Below are positions 1 to 6,563 of a DNA stretch of 10,799 nt, piece after piece (the stretch's first letter is position 1; the number at the start of each line of letters is the position of its first letter). This DNA is from SZUA-22 sp039714835 (GTDB lineage: Bacteria > Bacteroidota > Ignavibacteria > Ignavibacteriales > Melioribacteraceae). Position numbers and translations under genes: made by a program. Below the pieces are notes generated by a model. It had not been told where the DNA came from, searched no databases, and saw only the letters and a program-made list of their open reading frames with translations. The DNA is taken from assembly GCA_039714835.1 (NCBI GenBank), contig JBDLIN010000129.1, positions 1 to 10,799 on the forward strand, in the 5' to 3' direction.

Positions 1-2
1 AA

Positions 3-1271
3 TTATAATTCAATAGTCTGACTTCGCTTTGGTCCAACTGATATAATACCTACCTCAAATCCGGAATGTTGAGAAATGAAACTCAAATAACTTTTCGTCT
101 CAGAAGGAAGTTCATCATAACTTCTGATTTCAGTTATATCAGTTTTCCAACCTGGTAAAGTTTCATAAACAGGAGTAACATTGTCTAACACTTCTACAGA
201 AGTTGGGAATGAATTTAGTTTTTTACCATTTAATTCATATCCAACACATACTTTAATTTCATCTAAATGACTTAATACATCCAGTTTGGTGATAGCAACT
301 TTACTGATACCATTTATCATTCTTGAATAGCTTACAAGAAAAGCATCGTACCAGCCACATCTCCTTGGACGTCCAGTAGTTGCTCCAAATTCATGGCCCC
401 ACTGACGTAGTTGCTCACCCTCTTCTCCAAGCATTTCAGTAGGGAATGGACCAAATCCCACACGAGTTGTATAAGCTTTAACTATTCCAAAGACTGAAGT
501 AACTTTAGTAGGGGGAATTCCAACACCCGTACACCCACCACCAGAAGTGGGATGAGAGGATGTCACATATGGGTATGTACCATGATCAACGTCAAGAAGT
601 GCGCCCTGTGCGCCTTCCATTAAGATTGATTTCCCATCTTCAATTGCAGAATTTAAATATGAAGGAACATCTTTTATATATTGGTCTATTGTTTCATCAA
701 ATGCTAAATATTCTTCAACAATTGAATCAACATCTAATTCTTCACCATCATATACTTTTTTGATTAAATTATTCTTTTCCTCAATATTTTTTCTGATTTT
801 TTCTTCAAGGACTTTTCTGTTTAAAAGATCAACAATTCTAATCCCTTTTCTATCATATTTATCGATATAACAAGGTCCGATACCTCGTCCAGTGGTTCCA
901 ATTTTATTATCACCACTTTCACGAATTGAGTCGAGAATCTTATGATAAGGCATTATAAGATGAGCATTCTGACTAATAAACAATCTACCTTTAATATCAA
1001 TTCCATGATCTTCAAGAAATTTAATTTCATCAAGTAATGCATTAGGATCGATAACAACTCCATTTCCGATTACACATTCTCGTCCCTCACGCAATATTCC
1101 AGATGGAATTAAATGAAGAATGAATTCCTGGTCACCGATAACAATTGTATGCCCTGCATTGGCACCGCCTTGATAACGGGCAACGATATCATATCTATCA
1201 CTTAATATATCAACAATTTTTCCTTTACCTTCATCGCCCCATTGGCTGCCCACTAAAACAGTCACACTCAT
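3..1271 (-). CDS. purA: Adenylosuccinate synthetase (IMP-aspartate ligase)
   Basis: Cytosolic enzyme that joins IMP and L-aspartate using GTP to give adenylosuccinate, the first committed step from IMP to AMP. The 422-residue product is full length for the family (about 430). It begins with the GTP-binding loop GSQWGDEGKGK at residues 8-18. The two catalytic residues known from the E. coli enzyme, Asp13 and His41 (in NAGHT), fall at the same numbers. Further family motifs are GTTGRGIGP (about 127-135), EGAQG, the TTRVGFGPFPTE stretch, GATTGRPRRCGW and the C-terminal GPKRSQTIEL. The ATG start leaves only seven residues before the P-loop, as usual. The stop codon lies at the left edge of the window, so the gene is complete. 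It starts 44 bases after the STAS gene, same strand, so the two may be co-transcribed although they share no pathway. Identification is secure. Confidence 0.98.
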   Translation of the reverse strand: MSVTVLVGSQWGDEGKGKIVDILSDRYDIVARYQGGANAGHTIVIGDQEFILHLIPSGILREGRECVIGNGVVIDPNALLDEIKFLEDHGIDIKGRLFISQNAHLIMPYHKILDSIRESGDNKIGTTGRGIGPCYIDKYDRKGIRIVDLLNRKVLEEKIRKNIEEKNNLIKKVYDGEELDVDSIVEEYLAFDETIDQYIKDVPSYLNSAIEDGKSILMEGAQGALLDVDHGTYPYVTSSHPTSGGGCTGVGIPPTKVTSVFGIVKAYTTRVGFGPFPTEMLGEEGEQLRQWGHEFGATTGRPRRCGWYDAFLVSYSRMINGISKVAITKLDVLSHLDEIKVCVGYELNGKKLNSFPTSVEVLDNVTPVYETLPGWKTDITEIRSYDELPSETKSYLSFISQHSGFEVGIISVGPKRSQTIEL

Positions 1272-1315
1272 AACAATCTCATGTTTAATTTTTTAAATAG
1301 TAATAATTAGATAAG

Positions 1316-1657
1316 TTAATTTTTAAAACTTTCTACAGCTTCATCAACAGAATTGTAGTTATCGAATATGGTAATTAATTTTGTAATTACTAAAAGACTG
1401 TTGATTTTTTCAGTAGCATTTGCCAATTTTAATGAACCACCGCCATTTTTCACAGAAGTATAACCGCTTATAAGCATACCAAGGCCGGTGCTATTCATAA
1501 ATTTGACGCCACCAAGATCAACAACTATATTTTTTTTATTATCATCAAATAATTTATGTAGTAAATCCTGAAATTCCTGTGAATCAGGGCCTCCCATAAC
1601 ATTTCCTTTAAGAGTGATTACTACTGCTCCATACTTTTCACTTGTTTTTATTTTCAT
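1316..1657 (-). CDS. STAS-domain anti-sigma factor antagonist-like protein
   Basis: A 113-residue protein made of a single STAS domain, the fold of SpoIIAA and RsbV. In that family the unphosphorylated form binds an HATPase-type anti-sigma kinase and releases the kinase's target. The beta-strand plus phospho-loop signature is clear: VVDLGGVKFMNSTGLGML at about residues 45-62. Ser56-Thr57-Gly58 sits where SpoIIAA and RsbV carry their phosphorylated serine, with Asn55 in place of the usual Asp. The CAT complement at 1655-1657 gives an ATG start preceded by a weak GGAA on the minus strand. It is transcribed away from the sigma factor gene, apart from the kinase and phosphatases at 3697 onward, and lies upstream of purA. 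It could be a second substrate of the kinase at 6128 or belong to a module elsewhere in the genome. Family assignment is strong; the partner is not known. Confidence 0.92.
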   Translation of the reverse strand: MKIKTSEKYGAVVITLKGNVMGGPDSQEFQDLLHKLFDDNKKNIVVDLGGVKFMNSTGLGMLISGYTSVKNGGGSLKLANATEKINSLLVITKLITIFDNYNSVDEAVESFKN

Positions 1658-1714
1658 AGCATTTCCATTTTTTATTTAAAAATAGTCATTCATAATTTAA
1701 CGAAAAGGAAATTA

Positions 1715-1740
1715 ATATAATTATATATAAATAATTATAT
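1715..1740. repeat. Perfect A/T inverted repeat in the divergent region
   Basis: The arms ATATAATTAT (1715-1724) and ATAATTATAT (1731-1740) are exact reverse complements separated by six bases (ATATAA). It lies between two divergently transcribed genes, where a symmetric site could serve as an operator. It contains no G or C, so it would make a weak hairpin and could arise by chance in such A/T-rich DNA. There is no T-tract after it, so it is not called a terminator. Confidence 0.45.
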
Positions 1741-1804
1741 TGTTTATTAAGTTATATAAACTGTTTGAAAAAATAAAGATTTAATTCCATTCTCGGCCAA
1801 ATTT

Positions 1805-1834
1805 TAGCAGAATTGATTGGAACATAGCAGAATT
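1805..1834 (+). repeat. Direct repeat TAGCAGAATT, two copies 20 bp apart
   Basis: TAGCAGAATT occurs at 1805-1814 and again at 1825-1834. The start-to-start distance is 20 bases, close to two turns of B-DNA, so a protein binding both copies would sit on one face. The copies flank the GGAAC element at 1819-1823, and the second ends just before the ATG at 1836. A regulator site or a small local duplication are both possible. Confidence 0.45.
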
Positions 1835-1845
1835 TATGTCGTCTA
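1819..1845 (+). promoter_or_regulatory. Candidate ECF-sigma promoter overlapping the sigma gene start
   Basis: GGAAC at 1819-1823 and CGTCTA at 1840-1845 match the -35 (GGAAC) and -10 (CGTC) elements known for many ECF sigma factor promoters, with a 16-base spacer in the usual range. ECF factors often transcribe their own gene, and the match lies at the start of an ECF gene. Transcription would begin near 1850-1853, after the ATG at 1836, so an mRNA from this promoter would need a later start, such as TTG at 1899. The match is by eye to general consensus elements; the consensus of this particular factor is unknown. Confidence 0.45.
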
Positions 1846-2444
1846 ACAAAAGCGAATCAAATAAACACGCAACTAATTCTAATAAATCAAAAGAAAACTT
1901 GGATCAAGATTTTGTTCTGATTCGAGAATACATTGACGGAAATGATGCTGCATTTGAGAAATTAGTGATGTTGCACAAAGATAAAGTTCGCAATTTGGTC
2001 TTTCTCACACTTGGTGATTCTGAATTTATTGATGATATTATTCAGGATGTCTTTATAAGCGTGTATCACAAGATTAAGGAATTCAGGTTCGAATCGAAGT
2101 TCACGACATGGCTTTATAGAATTACTGTGAACAAATGTCGTGATTATCTTAGAAAAAAACGGGTAAGAAGTATTTTCACCCCGATTAAAGATTCGCATGA
2201 AAACATCCAAACTTCTGCGATGAGAACCGATATTGATATTCCTCAATTGGTGCGAAAAGCTATAGAGAGGTTACCGGACAAACTGCGTGTACCTTTAATA
2301 TTGCGAGATATGGAAGGATTCAGCTATAATGAAATAGCTGATCAACTGGATTGCGAAGTTGGAACGGTTAAATCAAGGATATTTAGAGCTAGAGAAAGTT
2401 TAAAAGCTTTGTTAGAACCGTATCAAAAAGAGATGAATGTATAA
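1836..2444 (+). CDS. ECF-family RNA polymerase sigma factor
   Basis: A 202-residue group 4 (ECF) sigma-70 factor, which directs RNA polymerase to a specific promoter set. Region 2 spans about residues 25-108, with the core-binding and -10 recognition stretch DDIIQDVFISVYHKI (66-80) and FTTWLYRITVNKCRDYLRKKR (89-109) typical of the family. A linker follows, then region 4 at about 137-192 with LPDKLRVPLILRD and the helix-turn-helix YNEIADQLDCEVGTVKSRIFRARE. No sigma-1 or sigma-3 region is present. The ATG at 1836 gives an odd Ser/Asn/Lys-rich tail of about 21 residues before region 2. TTG at 1899 (residue 22) would remove it and would fit the promoter match at 1819-1845. No Shine-Dalgarno sequence supports either start. 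It heads the plus-strand row, 51 bases ahead of a single-pass membrane protein. Family call is secure; target promoters and the exact start are not known. Confidence 0.95.
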   Translation: MSSNKSESNKHATNSNKSKENLDQDFVLIREYIDGNDAAFEKLVMLHKDKVRNLVFLTLGDSEFIDDIIQDVFISVYHKIKEFRFESKFTTWLYRITVNKCRDYLRKKRVRSIFTPIKDSHENIQTSAMRTDIDIPQLVRKAIERLPDKLRVPLILRDMEGFSYNEIADQLDCEVGTVKSRIFRARESLKALLEPYQKEMNV

Positions 2445-2495
2445 TTCATTATCTTTTTTAGCTAAGCAATTCTTTTATTTGAAAGTAAAAACAAA

Positions 2496-3686
2496 TTGTC
2501 AGAGATGATTACAAATTCAAACAGTAAAAGTAGTTTTTCAAAATTCAAAAACCTTCTTCCGATACTTAGTATTGTTCTATTAACAGGTTCTCTTTTAGTC
2601 TATTTCGGAATACAGCAATTTTCGGAAACAAGGACGCAAGAAGGGGACCTGATTAGTGATCTTTATCTTAAAACATTAAAACCTTTATTTACAAATGATA
2701 AATTGACCAAGGAAGATGTGCTTAATTTTGCTCTATATAATAATCTTCCTATCGATAAAGTCGATAACAAGATTATCGAGATTAAAAATGATGATAACGG
2801 TAATGAAGTAATAGAGGTTAGAAATGCTGAAATTAAGGATAATACAGATAATTATTCTCGATTCATTGAAAAAATGGAGTTAAGTCGTGAGCAGAAAAAT
2901 CAATTAGATTCGCTGCTTGAAGAATATAAGCAGAATATTACTAATACAATATTTTCAGATAATAATAAAACTCTTGCAGTCGATTCAAGAATAGGACTTC
3001 TTCATGGATTACTAAGATCGGAGATATTTGATTTTATTGCTAAGGTCAAATCTCAGAAGTATGATCAGTTAGCTTCTAAGGAGAGTTCTCTTAATAAATT
3101 CAAAAGAGTCATTGAGCAAGAAAAAAATAAATCTGTTCGCAACTATATCTTTTTTACTCCCGACACTGTTCTGCATACTGAAGCAGAGTTTACACAAGTT
3201 GATATTTCTGAAAAACATAAAAAAGGTGAAGTGCCAATTCCTCCAGAGCCTCCGATCATTAAAGTGCTTCAGCAGAATGAAACTCTGAAGAGAGAAATCG
3301 ACCAAGAGGATAGAGACCTGGTTTATAATATAGATTCAAATCTGGTGAAAGTAGTTTTGGATGAGAGTTTTTTTGAAGGATTGGGAATTGAAGAATATCA
3401 TGAGTTGAAATCATTGTTAGATAGTACTTCCAGTAAATTTGAATTATCTATAGGAATTCCATCAGAAGAGGATTTAAGATTTAGTATTTCTGCAAAGCAG
3501 CCAGATTCTAATCATCAATTTCAGTTCGAATTAAATCTAGAAAATCTTGGAAAATTAATCTCAAATAGTATTCAACTTCCCGAAAATCCTAGCATTGAAG
3601 ATTGGGAAGAATTCGGAATAAGAATGGATTCTCTCTCGTTAAAACTTCAAGAAATGGATCTAGATACTTTGGATTTTATAGACTGA
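2496..3686 (+). CDS. Single-pass membrane protein of unknown function, possible sigma regulator
   Basis: I do not recognise a family for this 396-residue protein. Residues 1-17 are polar, about 18-40 form one hydrophobic helix (ILSIVLLTGSLLVYFGI), and the remaining 355 residues are hydrophilic, acidic, cysteine-free and probably outside the membrane, in an N-in topology. Within this part, residues 128-146 (MELSREQKNQLDSLLEEYK) resemble the helical LTxxQ segments of CpxP/Spy-type periplasmic sensors, a weak likeness. A Pro-rich stretch, IPPEPPI, lies near 248-254. The gene follows the ECF factor by 51 bases, the place where a membrane anti-sigma factor is usually encoded. However, the cytosolic part is much shorter than the standard anti-sigma domain and has no zinc-binding HxxxCxxC motif. 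The start is TTG at 2496, with GAAAG ten bases upstream; ATG at 2505 (Met4) is an equally good alternative. It ends ten bases before the next gene. Confidence 0.8.
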   Translation: MSEMITNSNSKSSFSKFKNLLPILSIVLLTGSLLVYFGIQQFSETRTQEGDLISDLYLKTLKPLFTNDKLTKEDVLNFALYNNLPIDKVDNKIIEIKNDDNGNEVIEVRNAEIKDNTDNYSRFIEKMELSREQKNQLDSLLEEYKQNITNTIFSDNNKTLAVDSRIGLLHGLLRSEIFDFIAKVKSQKYDQLASKESSLNKFKRVIEQEKNKSVRNYIFFTPDTVLHTEAEFTQVDISEKHKKGEVPIPPEPPIIKVLQQNETLKREIDQEDRDLVYNIDSNLVKVVLDESFFEGLGIEEYHELKSLLDSTSSKFELSIGIPSEEDLRFSISAKQPDSNHQFQFELNLENLGKLISNSIQLPENPSIEDWEEFGIRMDSLSLKLQEMDLDTLDFID

Positions 3687-3696
3687 GCATTTACGT

Positions 3697-5772
3697 ATGA
3701 TCACATTAGACCTTGAAAATAGTTCGCATAAAAAAAAGTTAGAGTACTTAATTCTATCCCTCATTATTCTACTGATTTATAAATTTTTCTATCCAACAAT
3801 TGATCAATCATTATTCTCAATAATAAATGATATTTTAATTTACTCAACTATAGCTATTGGATTCTATAACATATCTGAAATAACACATAAAAAATTGTCA
3901 AATCCTATTTCATTAGTACTTAATGTTGGTCTACTTAATGCAGTACTATTTTTTCTAACAGCGCTTTCATCGGTCATTTTCGATGAAATTGAAAATATTA
4001 ATGAAGTAAACAGTCTGTTTTATACTGTAGTCTCTATATTGGTATTTTTAATTTATGTGTCATTCACTACTTATATCCTTGCGGCAATTCGTGAATTAAA
4101 TTTTCTGAGGCAAAAAAAACCTTCTGAAAGAAATTTTAATTTATTATTGGTAGTATTTGCTTTGTCTGCTATCTCTGCCACATTAGCTTACATATATCAA
4201 GGACTACAATTCATTGAAAAAACTTTTTTTGTGGTTTCAACTGTTCTAATTGTCATTAACTCATTTAGGGTTTCTTGGATAGCATTTCTAACAAAAAGAC
4301 AAAAGATATTTTTACTTTTTTTATCCAGCATAATGTCAGGATTGTTTGGATTTAATTTCGCACTCACTAGCGAATCCAATATCATTCAGCAAGTTCTTTT
4401 TAATTTTTCGACTGGTGTGGATGTATATTTCAATCTTGTTATGCTATTTGGCAATGTATATTTTGGAATTATATTTTTTACAACACTCTTCCATTTACCT
4501 ACAGCAGGAGCATTTGATCAGAAATCTGAAGAAGTGTCATCTCTGATCGATCTCAGCAACTTAATGACTCAAGTTTTAGATTTTAAGGAACTTGGGGATC
4601 ATATTACTTTGGCAACAAATAAAGTTTGCAATTCTGACTCAGCTTGGTTAGTAACAGAGGAGAGTAATTCTTCAGAATTAGTATCTGTAAGTAATATTGG
4701 ATATTTAGAAGCTGATGGAATTACAAAAACTATTCTTGAAGAGATAGAAACTCCTCTAGATAAAGTTCTAACATTAAATAAAAAATCGATAAAAGTTAAA
4801 ATTAAAAATGATATAAGAACTTACATTTTTCAATCCCTTGTTATTGTTCCCCTAAAGGTACATCAAAAAAACAATGGTTATCTCTTTGCCGCAAAAAGAC
4901 AAAAATATGTATTTGATGAAGATGAAAAAAAAGCACTTGGAGCTTTTGCTGATTATGCCGCTGTTGCTTTAGAGAATGCCAAGTTAATAAAGGAATCAAT
5001 TTATAAAGAGCGACTTGAGAGTGAACTAAATGCAGCAAGAGATATACAATCAAAGATACTTCCAGAAGAAACACCACGATGTGATGAATTAGAAGTAGCT
5101 TCACTTTTTGTCCCTGCATTTGAAGTTGGTGGTGATTATTATGACTTTTTTAAACTAGATAGTAAAAAATTAGGTTTTGTTATAGCGGATGTATCAGGTA
5201 AAGGTATTTCTGCTTCTTACATAATGGCAGAAGTAAAAGGAATTTTTGAATCTCTTTCAAAAGTAATTGAGAATCCAAAAGAACTTTTGATCAAAGCAAA
5301 CGACATACTTACAAATAGCTTAGATAAAAAGAACTTTGTTACTGCACTTTACGGTGTTATAGATTTAAATAGCGGAAAATTAATATTTGCTCGAGCTGGA
5401 CATGTACCTATGTTAGTTTGTTCAGAAGGAATCGTTGAATCACTAAGACCAAGAGGTATTGGATTAGGACTTGATTCTACAGCAATATTCAATACGAATA
5501 TAGAAAATATGGAAATTCAATTAAATAATAACGATATTTTAATTCTTTATACTGACGGGGTTACAGAATCTCAGAACTTGAATGCCGAAGAATTTGGAGA
5601 GGAAAGATTTGAAAATCTCATTACCAAGCATTGTGATAATGAAGTTGATGATATTTCCAGAGAGATTTTCAAGGAGGTAAGTTTATTCTCAAAGGATAAA
5701 CGACAGCATGATGATATAACCCTTGTTTTATTTAAGTGGAAGAATTATAACAAAATAATTGGAGAAGTTTAA
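3697..5772 (+). CDS. Membrane GAF-PP2C (SpoIIE/RsbU-type) phosphatase
   Basis: A 691-residue serine phosphatase predicted to dephosphorylate a STAS antagonist. About eight hydrophobic segments fill residues 15-265 (near 15-32, 38-59, 71-95, 107-131, 148-170, 177-198, 204-223 and 243-265), with only short loops, so the sensing part is within or close to the membrane. A GAF domain follows at about 278-430, then a helical linker (430-455) ending in ARDIQSKILPEETP, the usual lead-in to SpoIIE domains. The PP2C domain (about 460-680) keeps all metal-binding motifs: EVGGDYYD (Asp480), ADVSGKG (Asp498), RAGHVP, YTDGVTE (Asp620) and DDIT (Asp672/673). The catalytic centre therefore looks intact. Its stop codon overlaps the start of the STAS gene (TAATG), a sign of translational coupling and strong support for that STAS protein as substrate. 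The signal sensed is unknown. Confidence 0.94.
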   Translation: MITLDLENSSHKKKLEYLILSLIILLIYKFFYPTIDQSLFSIINDILIYSTIAIGFYNISEITHKKLSNPISLVLNVGLLNAVLFFLTALSSVIFDEIENINEVNSLFYTVVSILVFLIYVSFTTYILAAIRELNFLRQKKPSERNFNLLLVVFALSAISATLAYIYQGLQFIEKTFFVVSTVLIVINSFRVSWIAFLTKRQKIFLLFLSSIMSGLFGFNFALTSESNIIQQVLFNFSTGVDVYFNLVMLFGNVYFGIIFFTTLFHLPTAGAFDQKSEEVSSLIDLSNLMTQVLDFKELGDHITLATNKVCNSDSAWLVTEESNSSELVSVSNIGYLEADGITKTILEEIETPLDKVLTLNKKSIKVKIKNDIRTYIFQSLVIVPLKVHQKNNGYLFAAKRQKYVFDEDEKKALGAFADYAAVALENAKLIKESIYKERLESELNAARDIQSKILPEETPRCDELEVASLFVPAFEVGGDYYDFFKLDSKKLGFVIADVSGKGISASYIMAEVKGIFESLSKVIENPKELLIKANDILTNSLDKKNFVTALYGVIDLNSGKLIFARAGHVPMLVCSEGIVESLRPRGIGLGLDSTAIFNTNIENMEIQLNNNDILILYTDGVTESQNLNAEEFGEERFENLITKHCDNEVDDISREIFKEVSLFSKDKRQHDDITLVLFKWKNYNKIIGEV
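5761..5767 (+). promoter_or_regulatory. Shine-Dalgarno-like site for the coupled STAS gene
   Basis: GGAGAAG lies four bases before the ATG at 5772, inside the last codons of the phosphatase gene. It is the clearest ribosome binding sequence in the window; most other starts here lack one. Together with the TAATG stop/start overlap it suggests efficient, coupled translation of the STAS protein. Confidence 0.6.
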
Positions 5773-6119
5773 TGGCTGATTTTAACGTATCATCCAGAGA
5801 GCAAGGTCAAATTTGCATCATTGATGTAAAGGGATATCTTGATGCTCATACAGCACCAGACCTTGAAAATGAATTCAATAAATTAATTGACAATCAACAA
5901 TATAAGGTGGTTGTTAATTTCGATGAATTGAATTATATCAGCAGCGCCGGATTAGGTGTATTTATGGCTTATGTTGAAACAATGCGCGAGCATAAAGGTG
6001 ACATCAAATTTTCAAGCCTAAAAGATGATGTCTATAATATTTTTGATCTTTTGGGATTTCCAGTATTGTATGAGTTCTACGATAATGATGAAGAAGCAAT
6101 TTTCAAATTTAATCAATAA
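5772..6119 (+). CDS. STAS-domain anti-sigma factor antagonist (RsbV/SpoIIAA-like)
   Basis: A 115-residue single STAS domain. The core strand and phospho-loop VVVNFDELNYISSAGLGVFM (47-65 region) carries Ser57-Ser58-Ala59-Gly60, the form seen in many RsbV-like proteins outside Firmicutes; the phosphorylated residue should be one of these serines. The C-terminal helix region IFDLLGFPVLYEFYDNDEEAI is also typical. In the partner-switching scheme its phosphorylation by the downstream kinase inactivates it, and dephosphorylation by PP2C enzymes restores binding to the kinase. Its ATG overlaps the stop of the preceding phosphatase gene and the kinase gene starts eight bases after its stop, so phosphatase, antagonist and kinase form one translational block. 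It differs clearly from the STAS protein at 1316-1657, which has Asn-Ser-Thr-Gly at the phospho-loop. Strong family call. Confidence 0.94.
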   Translation: MADFNVSSREQGQICIIDVKGYLDAHTAPDLENEFNKLIDNQQYKVVVNFDELNYISSAGLGVFMAYVETMREHKGDIKFSSLKDDVYNIFDLLGFPVLYEFYDNDEEAIFKFNQ

Positions 6120-6127
6120 AACTTAGC

Positions 6128-6559
6128 TTGAGCAAAGAAAAGAACATAGCGAATAATGAGCTAGTTATATATAGTTCAACAGATAATTTATCAGAAGTGA
6201 GAGAATTTATTGCTGCTGCGTGGATTTCCTATGGGTATGACAATAAAGAAGGAATGAAAGTAGCTCTATCTGTTGATGAAGCATGCACAAACATTATTAA
6301 GCATGCATATCATAACAAAGCAAATGGTATAATTAAAATTAAAGTTGAAAATAAAAAGGATAAATTTATTATTAAAATTACAGATAAAGGAAGTCATTTT
6401 GACCCAAACCAAGTCCCAGAACCTAATATTCCAGAACGTCAGAAAAATAAACGAGGAGGAGGATTAGGAATGTTCTTAATGAAAAAATTAATGGATGAAG
6501 TAAAATATATGAATAAGGGTAGAACGAACGAATTAATTTTAGTTAAACATCTTAACTGA
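6128..6559 (+). CDS. RsbW/SpoIIAB-type serine kinase, HATPase anti-sigma-like
   Basis: A 143-residue GHKL-fold ATPase of the RsbW/SpoIIAB class, which phosphorylates a STAS antagonist and binds and inhibits a second partner, classically a sigma factor. The N-box is SVDEACTNIIKHAYHN (48-63) with Glu51, Asn55 and His59 in place. The G1 box is ITDKGSHFDP (84-93) and the lid plus G2 box is RGGGLGMFLMKKLMDEV (109-125). There is no histidine kinase dimerisation domain, so it is not a two-component sensor. The start must be TTG at 6128: the fold begins near residue 10 and the first in-frame ATG is at residue 43, inside the domain. It follows the STAS gene by eight bases and precedes the double-GAF phosphatase by four. 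It is the only kinase of this type in the window, whereas there are two STAS proteins and three phosphatases. The target it holds is not shown by sequence. Confidence 0.93.
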   Translation: MSKEKNIANNELVIYSSTDNLSEVREFIAAAWISYGYDNKEGMKVALSVDEACTNIIKHAYHNKANGIIKIKVENKKDKFIIKITDKGSHFDPNQVPEPNIPERQKNKRGGGLGMFLMKKLMDEVKYMNKGRTNELILVKHLN

Positions 6560-6563
6560 AAAA

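Larger units (their letters stand above)
1658..1835. promoter_or_regulatory. Divergent intergenic control region
   Basis: 178 bases, very A/T-rich, separating the leftward STAS-purA pair from the rightward sigma factor row, so it must hold promoters for both directions unless transcription enters from outside. Visible structure: a perfect all-A/T inverted repeat at 1715-1740, two copies of TAGCAGAATT at 1805 and 1825, and an ECF-type -35 element GGAAC at 1819-1823 whose -10 partner lies just inside the sigma gene. I found no good TTGACA/TATAAT pair and no Bacteroidetes TAnnTTTG -7 element on the plus strand. No small gene is supported here. Confidence 0.6.

Noticed and set aside
560..763. Open frame of 67 codons on the plus strand
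   Set aside because: It lies wholly inside purA on the opposite strand, has a His/Leu/Gln-rich composition typical of an antisense shadow and shows no domain.
1755..1767. TATAAA followed by TTTG as a possible Bacteroidetes or sigma-70 promoter
   Set aside because: The bases before TTTG do not fit TAnnTTTG, and the TTGTTT upstream is only about nine bases from TATAAA, too close for a -35/-10 pair.
1962..2246. Minus-strand open frame of 94 codons
   Set aside because: It is antisense to the conserved region 2 of the ECF sigma factor, whose coding frame is certain; no recognisable protein.
2445..2495. Possible terminator or promoter between the sigma factor and membrane protein genes
   Set aside because: The T-run at the start of the gap is not preceded by a stable G/C hairpin, and no promoter pair is evident; continuous transcription is simpler.
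3069..3305. Minus-strand open frame of 78 codons
   Set aside because: Antisense within the membrane protein gene, with no family features and no credible start context.
4346..4546. Plus-strand open frame of 66 codons with hydrophobic stretches
   Set aside because: It is the shifted frame of the membrane helices of the GAF-PP2C phosphatase; the hydrophobicity comes from T-rich codons.
4841..5119. Minus-strand open frame of 92 codons
   Set aside because: Antisense to the GAF and linker region of the phosphatase; His/Leu-rich shadow composition.
6128..6559. Two-component histidine kinase reading of the HATPase gene
   Set aside because: At 143 residues it has only the ATP-binding fold, no phospho-acceptor helix, and sits directly after a STAS gene, which fits the RsbW/SpoIIAB class.
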